Positions 44,851 through 53,372 of a DNA stretch of 64,000 bases are shown piece by piece; the stretch's first letter is position 1; each line of letters starts with the position of its first letter. The stretch is from CADEDH01 sp050330635 (GTDB lineage Bacteria; Actinomycetota; Acidimicrobiia; Acidimicrobiales; SZUA-35). The stretch lies in contig JBHJNQ010000014.1 of assembly GCA_050330635.1 (NCBI GenBank), positions 1 to 64,000 of the forward strand, read 5' to 3'. Below the pieces are notes generated by a model. It was not told the origin of the DNA, made no database searches, and worked only from the letters and a program-made list of their open reading frames with translations. The translations under genes and the position numbers were made by a program.

Positions 44851-45596
44851 ATGCTGATCGAATCGCTGCTCCCCCTCGGCAGGCTCGATCCGGGGCTGCG
44901 GGAGCCCGAGACCCCCCTCCACATCGCGGACTTCGCCACCGGGGCGGCGCAGGCCGAAGAGGTCGGGCTCGACGCCGTCCTGGTCGAGGAGACCAAGGAC
45001 GACCCGTACCAACTCCTCGCCCTCGGTGCCGCCGCCACCTCCACCATCGGGCTGGGCACGTCGGTGGCCATGGTCTTTCCCCGGAGCCCCACCGTCACCG
45101 CCATGTCGGCGTGGTCGTTGCAGAAGCTCTCCGGTGGGCGCTTCGTCGGCTCCACCCGGTCTGCACCCCCGAGTTCATCGACGCCGAGGTCGTGCCGGCC
45201 CTTCGCAAGGGAGCGGCCCGGGCCGGACGATCCCTCGACGAGGTCGAGATCTGCATGAAGCCGCTGATCGGTACCGCTCCCGACGAGGAAGCACTGGCCC
45301 GGGTGGCCGAGACCGTGCGGGCCAGGGTCGCCTTCTACCTGTCGACGGCGTCGTATCGCCGGACGTTCGAGCTGCACGGCTGGGGGGAGTGGGCCCGGCG
45401 GGCGTCGGAGCCGTCCCGTCAGGGCCGATGGAACGAGCTGCCGCACACCGTGGCCACGATCGCCACCCACGACCGGATCGCCGACCGGTTGCGGGGCCGC
45501 TACGGATCGCGTGTCCAGCGGATCGAGTTCTCGATCCCCGTCACCACGGCGGACGAGCGGGAGGTGCTGGCCAGCATCCTGGCGGCGTTGCGATGA
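44851..45596 (+). pseudogene. F420-dependent luciferase-like oxidoreductase, disrupted
   Basis: The first part (44851 to about 45146) reads MLIESLLPLGRL, AEEVGLDAVLVEETKDDPY and ends QKLSGGRFV. That is where homologues continue with their central barrel. The second part, in another frame from about 45147, reads RLHPVCTPEFIDAEVVPALRKG to EREVLASILAALR and is the C-terminal section. Together they give about 248 codons, roughly 80-90 short of the family. One internal deletion plus frame change explains it. Its stop overlaps the next gene (ATGA). Confidence 0.72.
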
Positions 45597-46801
45597 CCGG
45601 CAACGGCGGCATCCCGAGCGATCCGGCGTCGCTCGAAACCTCCCGGTGGCCGGCATGCGATCTGGAGCGGGCCGACTCGCGGCTCCGGTTGGTGCGCGAC
45701 ATCGTGGCCCTGGCCAACACCGGTGGTGGTCGGATCGTGATCGGTGTGGGACCCGACGGCGAAGAGCTGGGGGTGGCGGCGGCCTCGACGGAGGCCTTCG
45801 ACGCCGGCTTCCTCTCGGAGCTGGTGGCCATGTTCACCGCCCCCGACCGGGTCGACGTCGACGTCCGCACCGTCGACGTCGGTGGTGGACGGGCCGTGCT
45901 CACCGTCGAGATCCCGGCCGCCCCGGAACCTCCGCTGGTGTTGAGCGAGGCGGGGATCTACGAGAACGACGACGGGACCGCCACCGTGGTGTTCGAAGCG
46001 CACGCCGTCGTGGTCCGACGCCGGGGCGGGGTGGGACCGGCCCATCGCGATGACTATCGACGGTGGCGGGATGAGGCCCGGGCGTTGTTGCGGCGGGAGC
46101 TGCAGGAGCGGCTGGCCATGGTCATCGACGCCGCCGAGGGCGCGACCGTACGGGTCATCGGCCCCGACGAGGTCCGTGACGAGCCGAACTTCTTCCTCTC
46201 CCGTTCCGCCGATGTGTTCCGCCGGCAGCCCGAGCGACTGCTGGCGGCGGATGACCTGGGTCATCTGTGGCTCCACCGGCACGCCCTCACCTTCGACGCC
46301 ACGTCCCGGGAGCTGGTGATCCAGAGCGCCCTCCGCCGTCGGGCCACCGTGTACCTGTGGCTGTCCTTCCTGCAGCCGAGCGCCCACGAGATCAGGGGAT
46401 TCCTGTTCCGGGCTCTCGAGATGCGCGATCGTGACAAGTCCGACGCCGCCCGCTCGGTGCTGTTCGTGGCGGCGCTGATGCTCGACGAGGACGACTACGA
46501 CCGGCTGGTGGAGCGGCTGGCCGAATCGTCGTACGCCCACATGCGGGAGGCGGCGACCCAGCTCCCGACGATGGCAGCGGCCCGCAGCCAGCTCGACTCG
46601 GTCGAGGCCACACCGGTCGACGGGGTCCAGCTCCGCATCGATCCCATGGAATCCCAGCTCGTCGACACCGCCGACCGGCTCCTGCGTCGCAACCGCGGTC
46701 GGCCCCCCAGACGGCTCGGGCCCATCGGCCTCGAGCTGTTCCGGCTGCAACTCGACCGGTCGGCCGACGACGGGCGACCCCGGCCACCGATCGAGCGCTG
46801 A
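45593..46801 (+). CDS. AlbA_2 (Schlafen-like) domain protein
   Basis: The 402-residue protein starts with a putative AlbA_2/divergent AAA4 module: DSRLRLVRDIVALANTGGGRIVIGVGPDGEELG and, later, VRTVDVGGGRAVLTVEIPAAPEPP. Such domains bind nucleic acid and appear in regulators. The remaining residues 150-400 contain no recognised domain but look folded (EPNFFLSRSADVFRRQPERLLAADDLGHL). ATG 45593 overlaps the stop of the broken luciferase-like gene, which implies that gene was once translated with this one. A specific role is unknown. Confidence 0.65.
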   Translation: MTGNGGIPSDPASLETSRWPACDLERADSRLRLVRDIVALANTGGGRIVIGVGPDGEELGVAAASTEAFDAGFLSELVAMFTAPDRVDVDVRTVDVGGGRAVLTVEIPAAPEPPLVLSEAGIYENDDGTATVVFEAHAVVVRRRGGVGPAHRDDYRRWRDEARALLRRELQERLAMVIDAAEGATVRVIGPDEVRDEPNFFLSRSADVFRRQPERLLAADDLGHLWLHRHALTFDATSRELVIQSALRRRATVYLWLSFLQPSAHEIRGFLFRALEMRDRDKSDAARSVLFVAALMLDEDDYDRLVERLAESSYAHMREAATQLPTMAAARSQLDSVEATPVDGVQLRIDPMESQLVDTADRLLRRNRGRPPRRLGPIGLELFRLQLDRSADDGRPRPPIER

Positions 46802-47226
46802 GGCCGGTTCACCACCCGATCGGCGGGCGGAGCGGCAGGCACCGCGCCGGGACCCGTGGCACCACTGGCCCCGCCCTCCGGTCGTTGCTAGTGTCACCGG
46901 AATCCCAGGGGCCACGCACGTCGGGGGACGGCGTGGGCGACAAGGGGGGACACCACCGCCGCCGCCGCCGCCCTTCGGGCGCTACGAGGCCTCGAGCCCA
47001 ACTCACCGCTCTCCCGCCGCAGGCCGTATCCGCCGTGCCCCGCCCTCTGGAACCTCTCACCCCGGGGGGCGGGGCCGGCGGGGCGACCGGGTGAACGCCT
47101 GGTGGTCTTCCGGTCTGTTTCCCCACCCGGAGGGTTCGCCGGTTTCGGTGTGGTTCGCCGTCCATGCCCGGGGAGGGTGATGCTCCGTTCCGGTCCCTCG
47201 CCCCGCCCGGTACTAGGGTCCGCGCC
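46802..47226. other. 425-bp intergenic region with strong inverted repeats
   Basis: There is no convincing gene. The region has a stem CCACGC/GCGTGG with inner CGTC/GACG and a GGGG tetraloop (46912-46936). A small CGCCC/GGGCG hairpin lies at 46969-46981, and a larger TCACCCCGG to CCGGGTGA pairing lies near 47060-47095. It may be a structured leader of the penicillin-acylase-family gene or a small RNA. I looked for conserved bases of RNase P RNA, SRP RNA and tmRNA and saw none. Confidence 0.35.
46912..46936. promoter_or_regulatory. Strong bulged hairpin with GGGG loop
   Basis: CCACGC at 46912-46917 and GCGTGG at 46931-46936 form a 6-bp stem. After one bulged A, CGTC and GACG extend it around the loop GGGG. 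Ten base pairs in 25 bases is far more than expected in random sequence. The role is unknown. Confidence 0.4.
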
Positions 47227-49452
47227 ATGTCAATAGTGCGTCCCGACGTCACCCTCGTCCGAGACCGGTGGGGCATCGGTCACGTCTCCGCCCCCGATTG
47301 CGCCGCTGCGTTCCGGGCCCAGGGCTGGGTGGCGGCAGCCGATCGTTTCTGGCAGATGGAATGGGACCGGCTCCGGGCGCTCGGTCGATGGGCGGGCGTG
47401 GCCGGGGCGGCGGCGGTCGATGACGACCGCCTGCTCCGCCGCATCGACCTGGGATCGTGGTCGCGCCGTCACTGGGACGCCCTCGACCCCGACACCCGGG
47501 CCATGACCGAGGCGTACGCCGAGGGGGTGAACGCCTGGCTCGACGACCCCGCGACGACTCGCCCCGCCGAGCTCACCCTCCATCCCGGGCCGGTCGAACG
47601 GTGGGAGCCGTGGCACTGCGTCGCCGTCTACAAGATCCGGCATCTCTTCATGGGCACCTTTCACCGGAAGCTGTGGCGGGGCCTGGTGACGGTGGCGGCC
47701 GGGCCCGTGGTGGCCCGGGCCATGGTGACCGACCCGGGGTCACCCATCATGGTCGGCCGGCCCCCGGGGCCCGACCCGCTGGTCGACGCCGCCGCCCTGC
47801 TGGCCGAGGCGGCGGGCCGCCTCGGCTTCCTGACCGAGCTGGAGGGGGGTTCGAACTCGTGGGCCGTGCACGGTTCACGCACCGCGACGGGCCGCCCGCT
47901 CCTGGCCGGCGACCCCCACCGGGCCATCGAGTTCCCCAACGTCTATCACCAGATCCACCTTCGCTGCCCCGACTTCGACGCGATCGGCCTCGGGTTCCCC
48001 GGGGTGCCCGGACTGCCCCACTTCGGACACAACGAGCGGGTGGCCTGGTGCATCACCCACGGCATGGCCGACGACACCGACGTGTTCGTCGAGCCGGCCG
48101 ACGCCGTGACCTGGGATCGGTCCGAGTCGATCGAGGTGGCCGGTTCGGGCCCGGTGGTCGTGCCCTGCGGCACCACCGCTCGGGGCCCCGTGATCGCCGG
48201 CCGACCGGGAGAGGAGCGCTGCCTGAGCATGGCCTGGACCGGTTTCCTGCCCGACACCACGTTCGACTGCCTCCTACCGATGCTGTCGGCGGTGTCGGTC
48301 GACGAGCTGGAGGACGCCGTCGACCGGTGGGTCCTACCCGTCAACAGTCTCCTCACCGCCGACGTCGACGGTGACATCTCGTTCCGGCTCCGCGGCCGTG
48401 TCGTGGAACGACCGGCCGCCAACCGCTGGACCCCGGTCCCCGGTGACGACGGCCACGGGTGGGACGGTCAGCCGGTCGTCGACCCGGGCCGGAGCCACCG
48501 CTGGCGTAACCCCGAACGGGGGTACCTGGTCACCGCCAACAACCACATCGGCGACGGACCGCCCTACGTCTCGCTCGACTTCGCCGGTCCGGCCCGCCAC
48601 GATCGCATCGCGGAACTGCTCGACGGCCTGGAAGCGGCGACCGTCGACGACATGGCCACCATCCACGCCGACACCGTGTCGCTGGTGGCCGCCGCCCTGG
48701 TCCCCATCCTGACCGGGGCCCGCCCCGTCACCGACGTCGGTCATCGCGCCCTCGCCACCCTCGCCGGCTGGGATCGGCGCCTCGACGGCGACTCGCCCGG
48801 GGCCACGATCTACGCCGGCCTGCGCCGCCGGTGGTGCGAGACGGTGGCCGACGCCCTCGGGGTCGGCGACATCGCAGTCGGGGCCACCGGCCTGCCGTCG
48901 ACCCCTTCGGCCTCGCGCATGCTGTTCGACGGCACGATCACCCTGCTCCGCACGGGGTCCTGGCGGCTGGTGCCCGGCCTCGACGACGAGAACGATCTCG
49001 GGCACCTCCTCGGGCGGCTGGCCGACGAGGTGGCGGCCGAGCTGACCGCCGACCTGGGGGCCGACATCGACGGGTGGCGCTGGGATCGGCGCCACGTCAT
49101 GGTGTCGCCTCACCCGTTGGCCGCAGCCCGACCGGAGGCGACTCACCTCCACCCACCCGTCGACGGCGCGGGCGGCGATGGTGACACCGTGCGGTGTGGG
49201 ACGGTCCACCCGGCGACCGGCGACCGGATGGCGGCGTCGTCGGTGGCCCGCTACGCCTTCGACCTGGCCGACTGGGACCGGTCGGGGTGGGTCGTGCCCC
49301 ACGGGGTCAGCGGGGTGCGGGGCAGCGGCCACGACCTCGACCAGCGGGCCGCCTGGCTCGCCTGTGAGCTGCTGCCCATGGCCTACAGCCCGGCCGCGGT
49401 GGCCGCCGTCGCCGCCTCGAGCGAGACCCTGCCACTCGGCCCCGGACACTGA
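47227..49452 (+). CDS. Penicillin acylase family (Ntn) hydrolase
   Basis: The 741-residue protein is an N-terminal-nucleophile hydrolase precursor. The self-cleavage and nucleophile site is Ser209 in LEGGSNSWAVHGSRTATGRP. PLLAGDPHRAIEFPNVYHQIHL and PGLPHFGHNERVAWCITHGMADDTDV follow, as in acylases that cut amides such as penicillin or acyl-homoserine lactones. The alpha chain is residues 1-208 (VTLVRDRWGIGHVSAPD). No signal peptide is visible, so it may act in the cytosol. The substrate is unknown. ATG 47227 follows a long intergenic region. Confidence 0.85.
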   Translation: MSIVRPDVTLVRDRWGIGHVSAPDCAAAFRAQGWVAAADRFWQMEWDRLRALGRWAGVAGAAAVDDDRLLRRIDLGSWSRRHWDALDPDTRAMTEAYAEGVNAWLDDPATTRPAELTLHPGPVERWEPWHCVAVYKIRHLFMGTFHRKLWRGLVTVAAGPVVARAMVTDPGSPIMVGRPPGPDPLVDAAALLAEAAGRLGFLTELEGGSNSWAVHGSRTATGRPLLAGDPHRAIEFPNVYHQIHLRCPDFDAIGLGFPGVPGLPHFGHNERVAWCITHGMADDTDVFVEPADAVTWDRSESIEVAGSGPVVVPCGTTARGPVIAGRPGEERCLSMAWTGFLPDTTFDCLLPMLSAVSVDELEDAVDRWVLPVNSLLTADVDGDISFRLRGRVVERPAANRWTPVPGDDGHGWDGQPVVDPGRSHRWRNPERGYLVTANNHIGDGPPYVSLDFAGPARHDRIAELLDGLEAATVDDMATIHADTVSLVAAALVPILTGARPVTDVGHRALATLAGWDRRLDGDSPGATIYAGLRRRWCETVADALGVGDIAVGATGLPSTPSASRMLFDGTITLLRTGSWRLVPGLDDENDLGHLLGRLADEVAAELTADLGADIDGWRWDRRHVMVSPHPLAAARPEATHLHPPVDGAGGDGDTVRCGTVHPATGDRMAASSVARYAFDLADWDRSGWVVPHGVSGVRGSGHDLDQRAAWLACELLPMAYSPAAVAAVAASSETLPLGPGH

Positions 49453-49472
49453 CCCCGCCGGTCGGACCTGCG

Positions 49473-49493
49473 CCGGTCCCGGCCCCCGACCGG
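49473..49493 (+). terminator. Hairpin after the penicillin-acylase-family gene
   Basis: CCGGTC at 49473-49478 pairs with GACCGG at 49488-49493 around a 9-base C-rich loop, 21 bp after the stop codon. No T-tract follows, so the terminator call is moderate. Confidence 0.4.
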
Positions 49494-49524
49494 GGGCTAC
49501 AGCCCATGCAGGGCCGGCGGCCGG

Positions 49525-49690
49525 ATGGTCGACGCCGGCTACCGGGGCATGACCCTCGACCAGCTGCTGGTGGGCGGACCCGACGAAGTGGGGTCGGCGT
49601 TGACGGAGCTGGCCGCCGCCGGCTTCGAGACTTGATCATCCGCTGCATGAGCGCCGACCAGGACGAGGCCGCGGACACGTCAACCGGGGG
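49525..49690 (+). pseudogene. Fragment of a luciferase-like oxidoreductase C-terminus
   Basis: One frame reads MVDAGYRGMTLDQLLVGGP then LTELAAAGFET and stops. The next frame continues LIIRCMSADQDEAADT. Together they resemble the last 50 residues of LLM-class flavin enzymes, where GGPEEV, AGFTHLI and R.MSVDQ are usual. One missing base near 49631 makes the frameshift. The rest of the gene is absent. The fragment abuts the 3' end of the convergent monooxygenase gene. Confidence 0.55.
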
Positions 49691-49693
49691 CCG

Positions 49694-51619
49694 TCAACCG
49701 ACGGGCACCCGTTGCCGCTCGACCACGTACTCGTCGAGGTCGGCCTGGCGGGTCATGTCGAAGAAGTCGACGTTGCGGTAGGGCGAGTTGACGACGATCC
49801 GACCCCGGTCGTTGCGGTAGTACGACGTCATGCCCGGATGGGTCCACACCATGTGTTCGTGGGCGGCGTCGACGGCGTCGTTGTAGGCGTCGTGGACGTC
49901 CTGGCGGATCTCCACCGCTCCCAGACCGTTGGCACCCGTTTTGGCGATGAGGTCCATGATGTAGTTCACCTGCATCTCGACCACGAAGATCAGGCTGCCG
50001 CCGTGACCGGGCTGGAGGTTTGGCCCGTACAGGGTGAAGAAGTTGGGGAAGCCGGGCACGGCCGTACCGAGGTAGGCCTTGGCGTTGTCGTCCTCCCAGG
50101 CCTCCCGCAGGGTCCGCCCACCGCGGCCGACGGCATCGAAGGTGGTGATGAAACGGAGCACGTCGAAGCCGGTTGCCAACACCAGTACCTCGGCGTCGTA
50201 GGACGACCCGTCGGCGGTGACGATGCGGTCGGACTCGATGCGGGCCACCCGATCGTCGACCAGCTCGACGTTGGGGTTGCGGAGCATCCGGTACCACCCG
50301 TTGTCCATCAGCATCCGCTTGCCGAACGGGGGGTAGGTGGGCAACACCTTGTCGAGGAGGTCGATCCGCTCGCCCAGCTCCTCCTTCACGTAGTTGGTGA
50401 AGTAGGCCCGGTGGGCGTCGTTCTGGGCGTTGAGCGATCGCTCGGGGTGCTCCCACGTCGGGTCCTTCTGGAGGGCGCCGTGGAGCCGGTCGTTGAAGGT
50501 CCACCCGAGCCGGACCCGGTACCAGGCCTGATAGATCGGGACCTCACGGAGCAGGAACCGGAGGGGGTCGGGTACGAGCCGGCGGAACTGCTCGAACGGC
50601 GCGGCCCAGTGGTTGGACCGCTGGAAAATCGTCAGTTGCCCTACGTCGTGCTGGATCTCGGGCGCCGTCTGCATGCAGCTCGCCCCGTTGCCGATGATCG
50701 CCACCTTCTTGCCGGTGAGGTCGAGGTCGTCGGGCCAGCGGGAGGTGTGGAAGGCGGGCCCGGCGAAGCTGTCGAGGCCCTCGATGTCGGGCAGGACGGC
50801 GGGGTTGAAGATCCCGGTGGCGCTGATCACCACGTTGGCCTCGACCTCGGTTGTCGTTCCGTCGGCCCCTACCAGGGTCGCGACCCAGAGCTGTCGATCC
50901 TCGTCGTAGACCGTCCGCTCGACCCGGGTCTCGAATCGGATGTGGTCCCGCAGCGAGAACCGTTCGGTAACCGACTCCAGGTAGTCCCAGAGCTCGTCGC
51001 GCAGAGCGAAGAACTTCGTCCAGTCGTGCTGGGCGAACGAGAACGAGTAGAGGTGGTTGGGCGTGTCGACGCCGGCTCCCGGGTACCGGTTCTCCAGCCA
51101 CACCCCCCCCACCGTGTGGTGCTTCTCCACGACCGTGAACGGCACCCCGGCGGCCTGCAGGTTGACCGCGGCGCAGATGCCCGACACCCCGGCCCCGATG
51201 ACGAGCACGTTGAAGCCGTCCGGTACGTCGATCGTCTCGCGGTGCACCGGGCGGTGCCCGAGCTGGGCCGCGGTGAAGTCGCCGTACTCGGGTGGTACCC
51301 GCTCGCCCATGGCGCAGCTCAACATGTCGACCAGCAGGTCCGGCGACGGTTCCGGGATGGCGACCGGACGCCCCGCCCGCCACGCCATGATCGCTTCGAG
51401 GGCGGCCTCCCTGACCTCGACCTGGGCCCGCTCGTCGAGACCGCCGCTGTCGTTGTCACCCATGCCCTGGCCCCGCACGGGCCGGTAGGGCTCGTCCATC
51501 CAGTGCATCTCCCCGGTGAGCTGGACGAGCGTCATGAGCAGTGTCGGGATGTTGGCGACCGCGACGGCGTCAGCGAAGAGCTGCTCGTCATCCTGGCGGT
51601 GGGCTACGTCATTCTCCAT
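49694..51619 (-). CDS. Baeyer-Villiger-type flavin monooxygenase
   Basis: The 641-residue FAD/NADPH enzyme has the FAD motif NVLVIGAGVSGICAAVNLQA (about 125), the Baeyer-Villiger fingerprint FAGPAFHTSRWP, and the NADPH-site VAIIGNGASCMQTAPEI. VLVLATGFDVLRF comes later. An extra N-terminal extension of about 100 residues (LMTLVQLTGEMHWMDEPYRP) is found in some 4-hydroxyacetophenone monooxygenase-like enzymes, so an aryl or cyclic ketone is a fair guess. ATG 51619 follows GGAGAA. A biotin carrier gene lies upstream on the same strand. Confidence 0.86.
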   Translation of the reverse strand: MENDVAHRQDDEQLFADAVAVANIPTLLMTLVQLTGEMHWMDEPYRPVRGQGMGDNDSGGLDERAQVEVREAALEAIMAWRAGRPVAIPEPSPDLLVDMLSCAMGERVPPEYGDFTAAQLGHRPVHRETIDVPDGFNVLVIGAGVSGICAAVNLQAAGVPFTVVEKHHTVGGVWLENRYPGAGVDTPNHLYSFSFAQHDWTKFFALRDELWDYLESVTERFSLRDHIRFETRVERTVYDEDRQLWVATLVGADGTTTEVEANVVISATGIFNPAVLPDIEGLDSFAGPAFHTSRWPDDLDLTGKKVAIIGNGASCMQTAPEIQHDVGQLTIFQRSNHWAAPFEQFRRLVPDPLRFLLREVPIYQAWYRVRLGWTFNDRLHGALQKDPTWEHPERSLNAQNDAHRAYFTNYVKEELGERIDLLDKVLPTYPPFGKRMLMDNGWYRMLRNPNVELVDDRVARIESDRIVTADGSSYDAEVLVLATGFDVLRFITTFDAVGRGGRTLREAWEDDNAKAYLGTAVPGFPNFFTLYGPNLQPGHGGSLIFVVEMQVNYIMDLIAKTGANGLGAVEIRQDVHDAYNDAVDAAHEHMVWTHPGMTSYYRNDRGRIVVNSPYRNVDFFDMTRQADLDEYVVERQRVPVG

Positions 51620-51723
51620 CGGAGAAGTGTAGATCCGGGGCCCCGGTCGCTTCGACTCCGGACCGGCCGGCCGCCCCGGTTGACGGCCCGGTCGATAGGG
51701 CCGGTCGGTCGGTGGGGGACCGC

Positions 51724-51939
51724 TCAGACGTTGAGCGTGACGAGCAGATCGCCCTCGTTGACCCGGTCCTCGGGCCCCACGTGGACCTCGGCCACGGTGC
51801 CGGCCGAGGTGGCCACCACCGGGATCTCCATCTTCATCGACTCGAGGATGATCAGCTCGTGATTCTCGTCGACCAGCTGGCCGGCCTCGACCTCGACCTT
51901 CCACACCGTGGCCGCGATTTCGGCACGAATCTCCACCAT
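51724..51939 (-). CDS. Biotin/lipoyl carrier protein, TB7.3-like
   Basis: This tiny carrier domain has 71 residues from ATG 51939, the length I recall for mycobacterial TB7.3. It has the biotinylation motif ILESMKMEIPV with the target lysine at its centre and a lipoyl-domain fold (GQLVDENHELI, GTVAEVHVGPEDRVNEGDLLVTL). It would carry CO2 for an acyl-CoA carboxylase whose catalytic subunits are not in this window. ATG 51945 is an alternative start. Confidence 0.85.
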   Translation of the reverse strand: MVEIRAEIAATVWKVEVEAGQLVDENHELIILESMKMEIPVVATSAGTVAEVHVGPEDRVNEGDLLVTLNV

Positions 51940-52170
51940 CCCCATTCCCTTCCCGAACGGCGCCGGGCGCCGAACGATTCGTCGGTGGCGAACCATAGTC
52001 GACCGTTCGACGAGGGCCGCAAGCTCGGGCCCCGGTGCGCCCCCCCGTCGACGGGCGGCCCACCGATGGGATGGTCATGCGCCAACCGGCCGCACCGCGC
52101 TGACGTCTGGGGGATGTCCTGCGCCGTCGTGCAGCTCGTGGCCCCGTCGAGTGGGATCTAGCATGCGGCG

Positions 52171-52774
52171 ATGGGGGACATCGTCTACGAGACCGACGGC
52201 CGGCTGGCCCGCATCACGTTGAACCGGGCCGAGTACCGCAACGCACAGTCGCGCCGCCTGCTCGAGGAGCTCGACGGCGCCTTCGACGAGGCGGTGGCCG
52301 ATCACGAGGTCCGCGTCGTCATCCTCCGGGCCGAGGGCGACCATGGACCTGGTCGTGGCCGCCGACGACGCCCGATTCCTTCCCGCCCACTTCCAGTATT
52401 TCTCGGTCCCGTGGGACCTCGGACCCCGTCGGACCAAGGAGCTGCTGTGGACCGCCGAGTTCCTCGACGCCGAGACGGCGGCCGACGCCGGCCTGGTCAG
52501 CCATGTCGTGCCCCGGGCCGAGCTCGACGACTTCACCACCGGCCTCGCAACGACCATCGCCCGCCAGGACCCGTTCGTGGCGTCGATGATCAAGCGGTCG
52601 GTCAACGAGATGCAGGACCACATGGGGTTCCGCACCGCGATCACGGCCGCCCACGCCACCTACCTCCAGATCCAGGCCGCAGGTAAGGTCGTGCCCCGGG
52701 GGGAGGAGGGCACGGTCCGTCGATTACCGGCGGTGGAGCGCTCCCTGCGAGATCGAGACGACGAGAGAGGTTGA
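52171..52774 (+). pseudogene. Enoyl-CoA hydratase/isomerase family gene with internal deletion
   Basis: The 5' part (52171 to about 52344) reads MGDIVYETDGRLARITLNR, RNAQSRRLLEELDGAF and VVILRAEGDH, which normally leads into the first oxyanion-hole segment. In a second frame from 52343 it resumes at DLVVAADDARFLPAHFQYF, AADAGLVSHVVPRAEL, and runs to the stop at 52774. The joined product is about 200 codons, some 70-90 short, and lacks both oxyanion-hole stretches. It overlaps nothing upstream but is 4 bp from the next CMD-family gene. Confidence 0.72.
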
Positions 52775-52778
52775 GCCG

Positions 52779-53372
52779 ATGGGCCGACTGAACGCCCGCA
52801 CCAGGGCAGACATGACCGAGAAGCAGCGCGAGCTGTACGACCAGATGGCCGAGGGGCGGCCGACGGTGGCCGACGGTCACCTCGGGGGCCCGTTCGACGG
52901 CTGGAACCTGAGCCCCTCGATCGGGCGCCGCACGTGGCAGCTGGGCGGCGCCATCCGCTTCAAGCCGACGATCGAGCGGCGCTACGTCGAGCTCGCCATC
53001 CTCATGACGGGGCAGCGGTGGCGGGCCCAGTACGAGTGGTACGCCCACGAGCCGATGGCTCGCGACGCTGGCCTCCCCGAGGCCGTCATCGCGGCGGTGA
53101 AGGACGGCGCTGAGCCCGACTTCGGGGCCAGCGGCGACGAGGGCGGGGACGAGGCGGCGTGGCGCTTCTGCCGGGCCCTCCTCGACGACCGTGTGGTCGA
53201 CGACGCCACCTACGGGGCGACGGTTGCCCGCTTCGGCGAACCGGGGGTCATGGACCTGATCAGCGCCTGTGGCTTCTACACCCTGGTGTCGATGACGCTG
53301 AACACGTTCGAGGTCGACCTTCCCGACGGGGTCGAGCCCCCGTTCGCCGACGGCCCGGGGACGCAGCGATGA
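52779..53372 (+). CDS. Carboxymuconolactone-decarboxylase/AhpD-like family protein
   Basis: The 197-residue protein has an all-helical CMD fold: ARTRADMTEKQRELYDQMAEGRP, GRRTWQLGGAIRFKPTIERRYVELAILMTGQRWRAQYEWYAH broken across helices, and CGFYTLVSMTLNTFEV. The AhpD CxxC pair is not present, so a peroxidase-recycling role is unlikely and a lyase or decarboxylase role is more likely. ATG 52779 sits 4 bp after the broken hydratase gene. Its stop overlaps the next hydratase start by 4 bp. Confidence 0.8.
   Translation: MGRLNARTRADMTEKQRELYDQMAEGRPTVADGHLGGPFDGWNLSPSIGRRTWQLGGAIRFKPTIERRYVELAILMTGQRWRAQYEWYAHEPMARDAGLPEAVIAAVKDGAEPDFGASGDEGGDEAAWRFCRALLDDRVVDDATYGATVARFGEPGVMDLISACGFYTLVSMTLNTFEVDLPDGVEPPFADGPGTQR

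Noticed and set aside
43707..46801. Possible defence island (AlkZ-like and AlbA_2/Schlafen-like genes close together).
   Set aside because: No nuclease, helicase, reverse transcriptase or toxin partner is present. The gene between them is a broken metabolic enzyme.
46802..47226. RNase P RNA, tmRNA or SRP RNA gene.
   Set aside because: None of the conserved sequence blocks of these RNAs could be found in the stretch, only inverted repeats.
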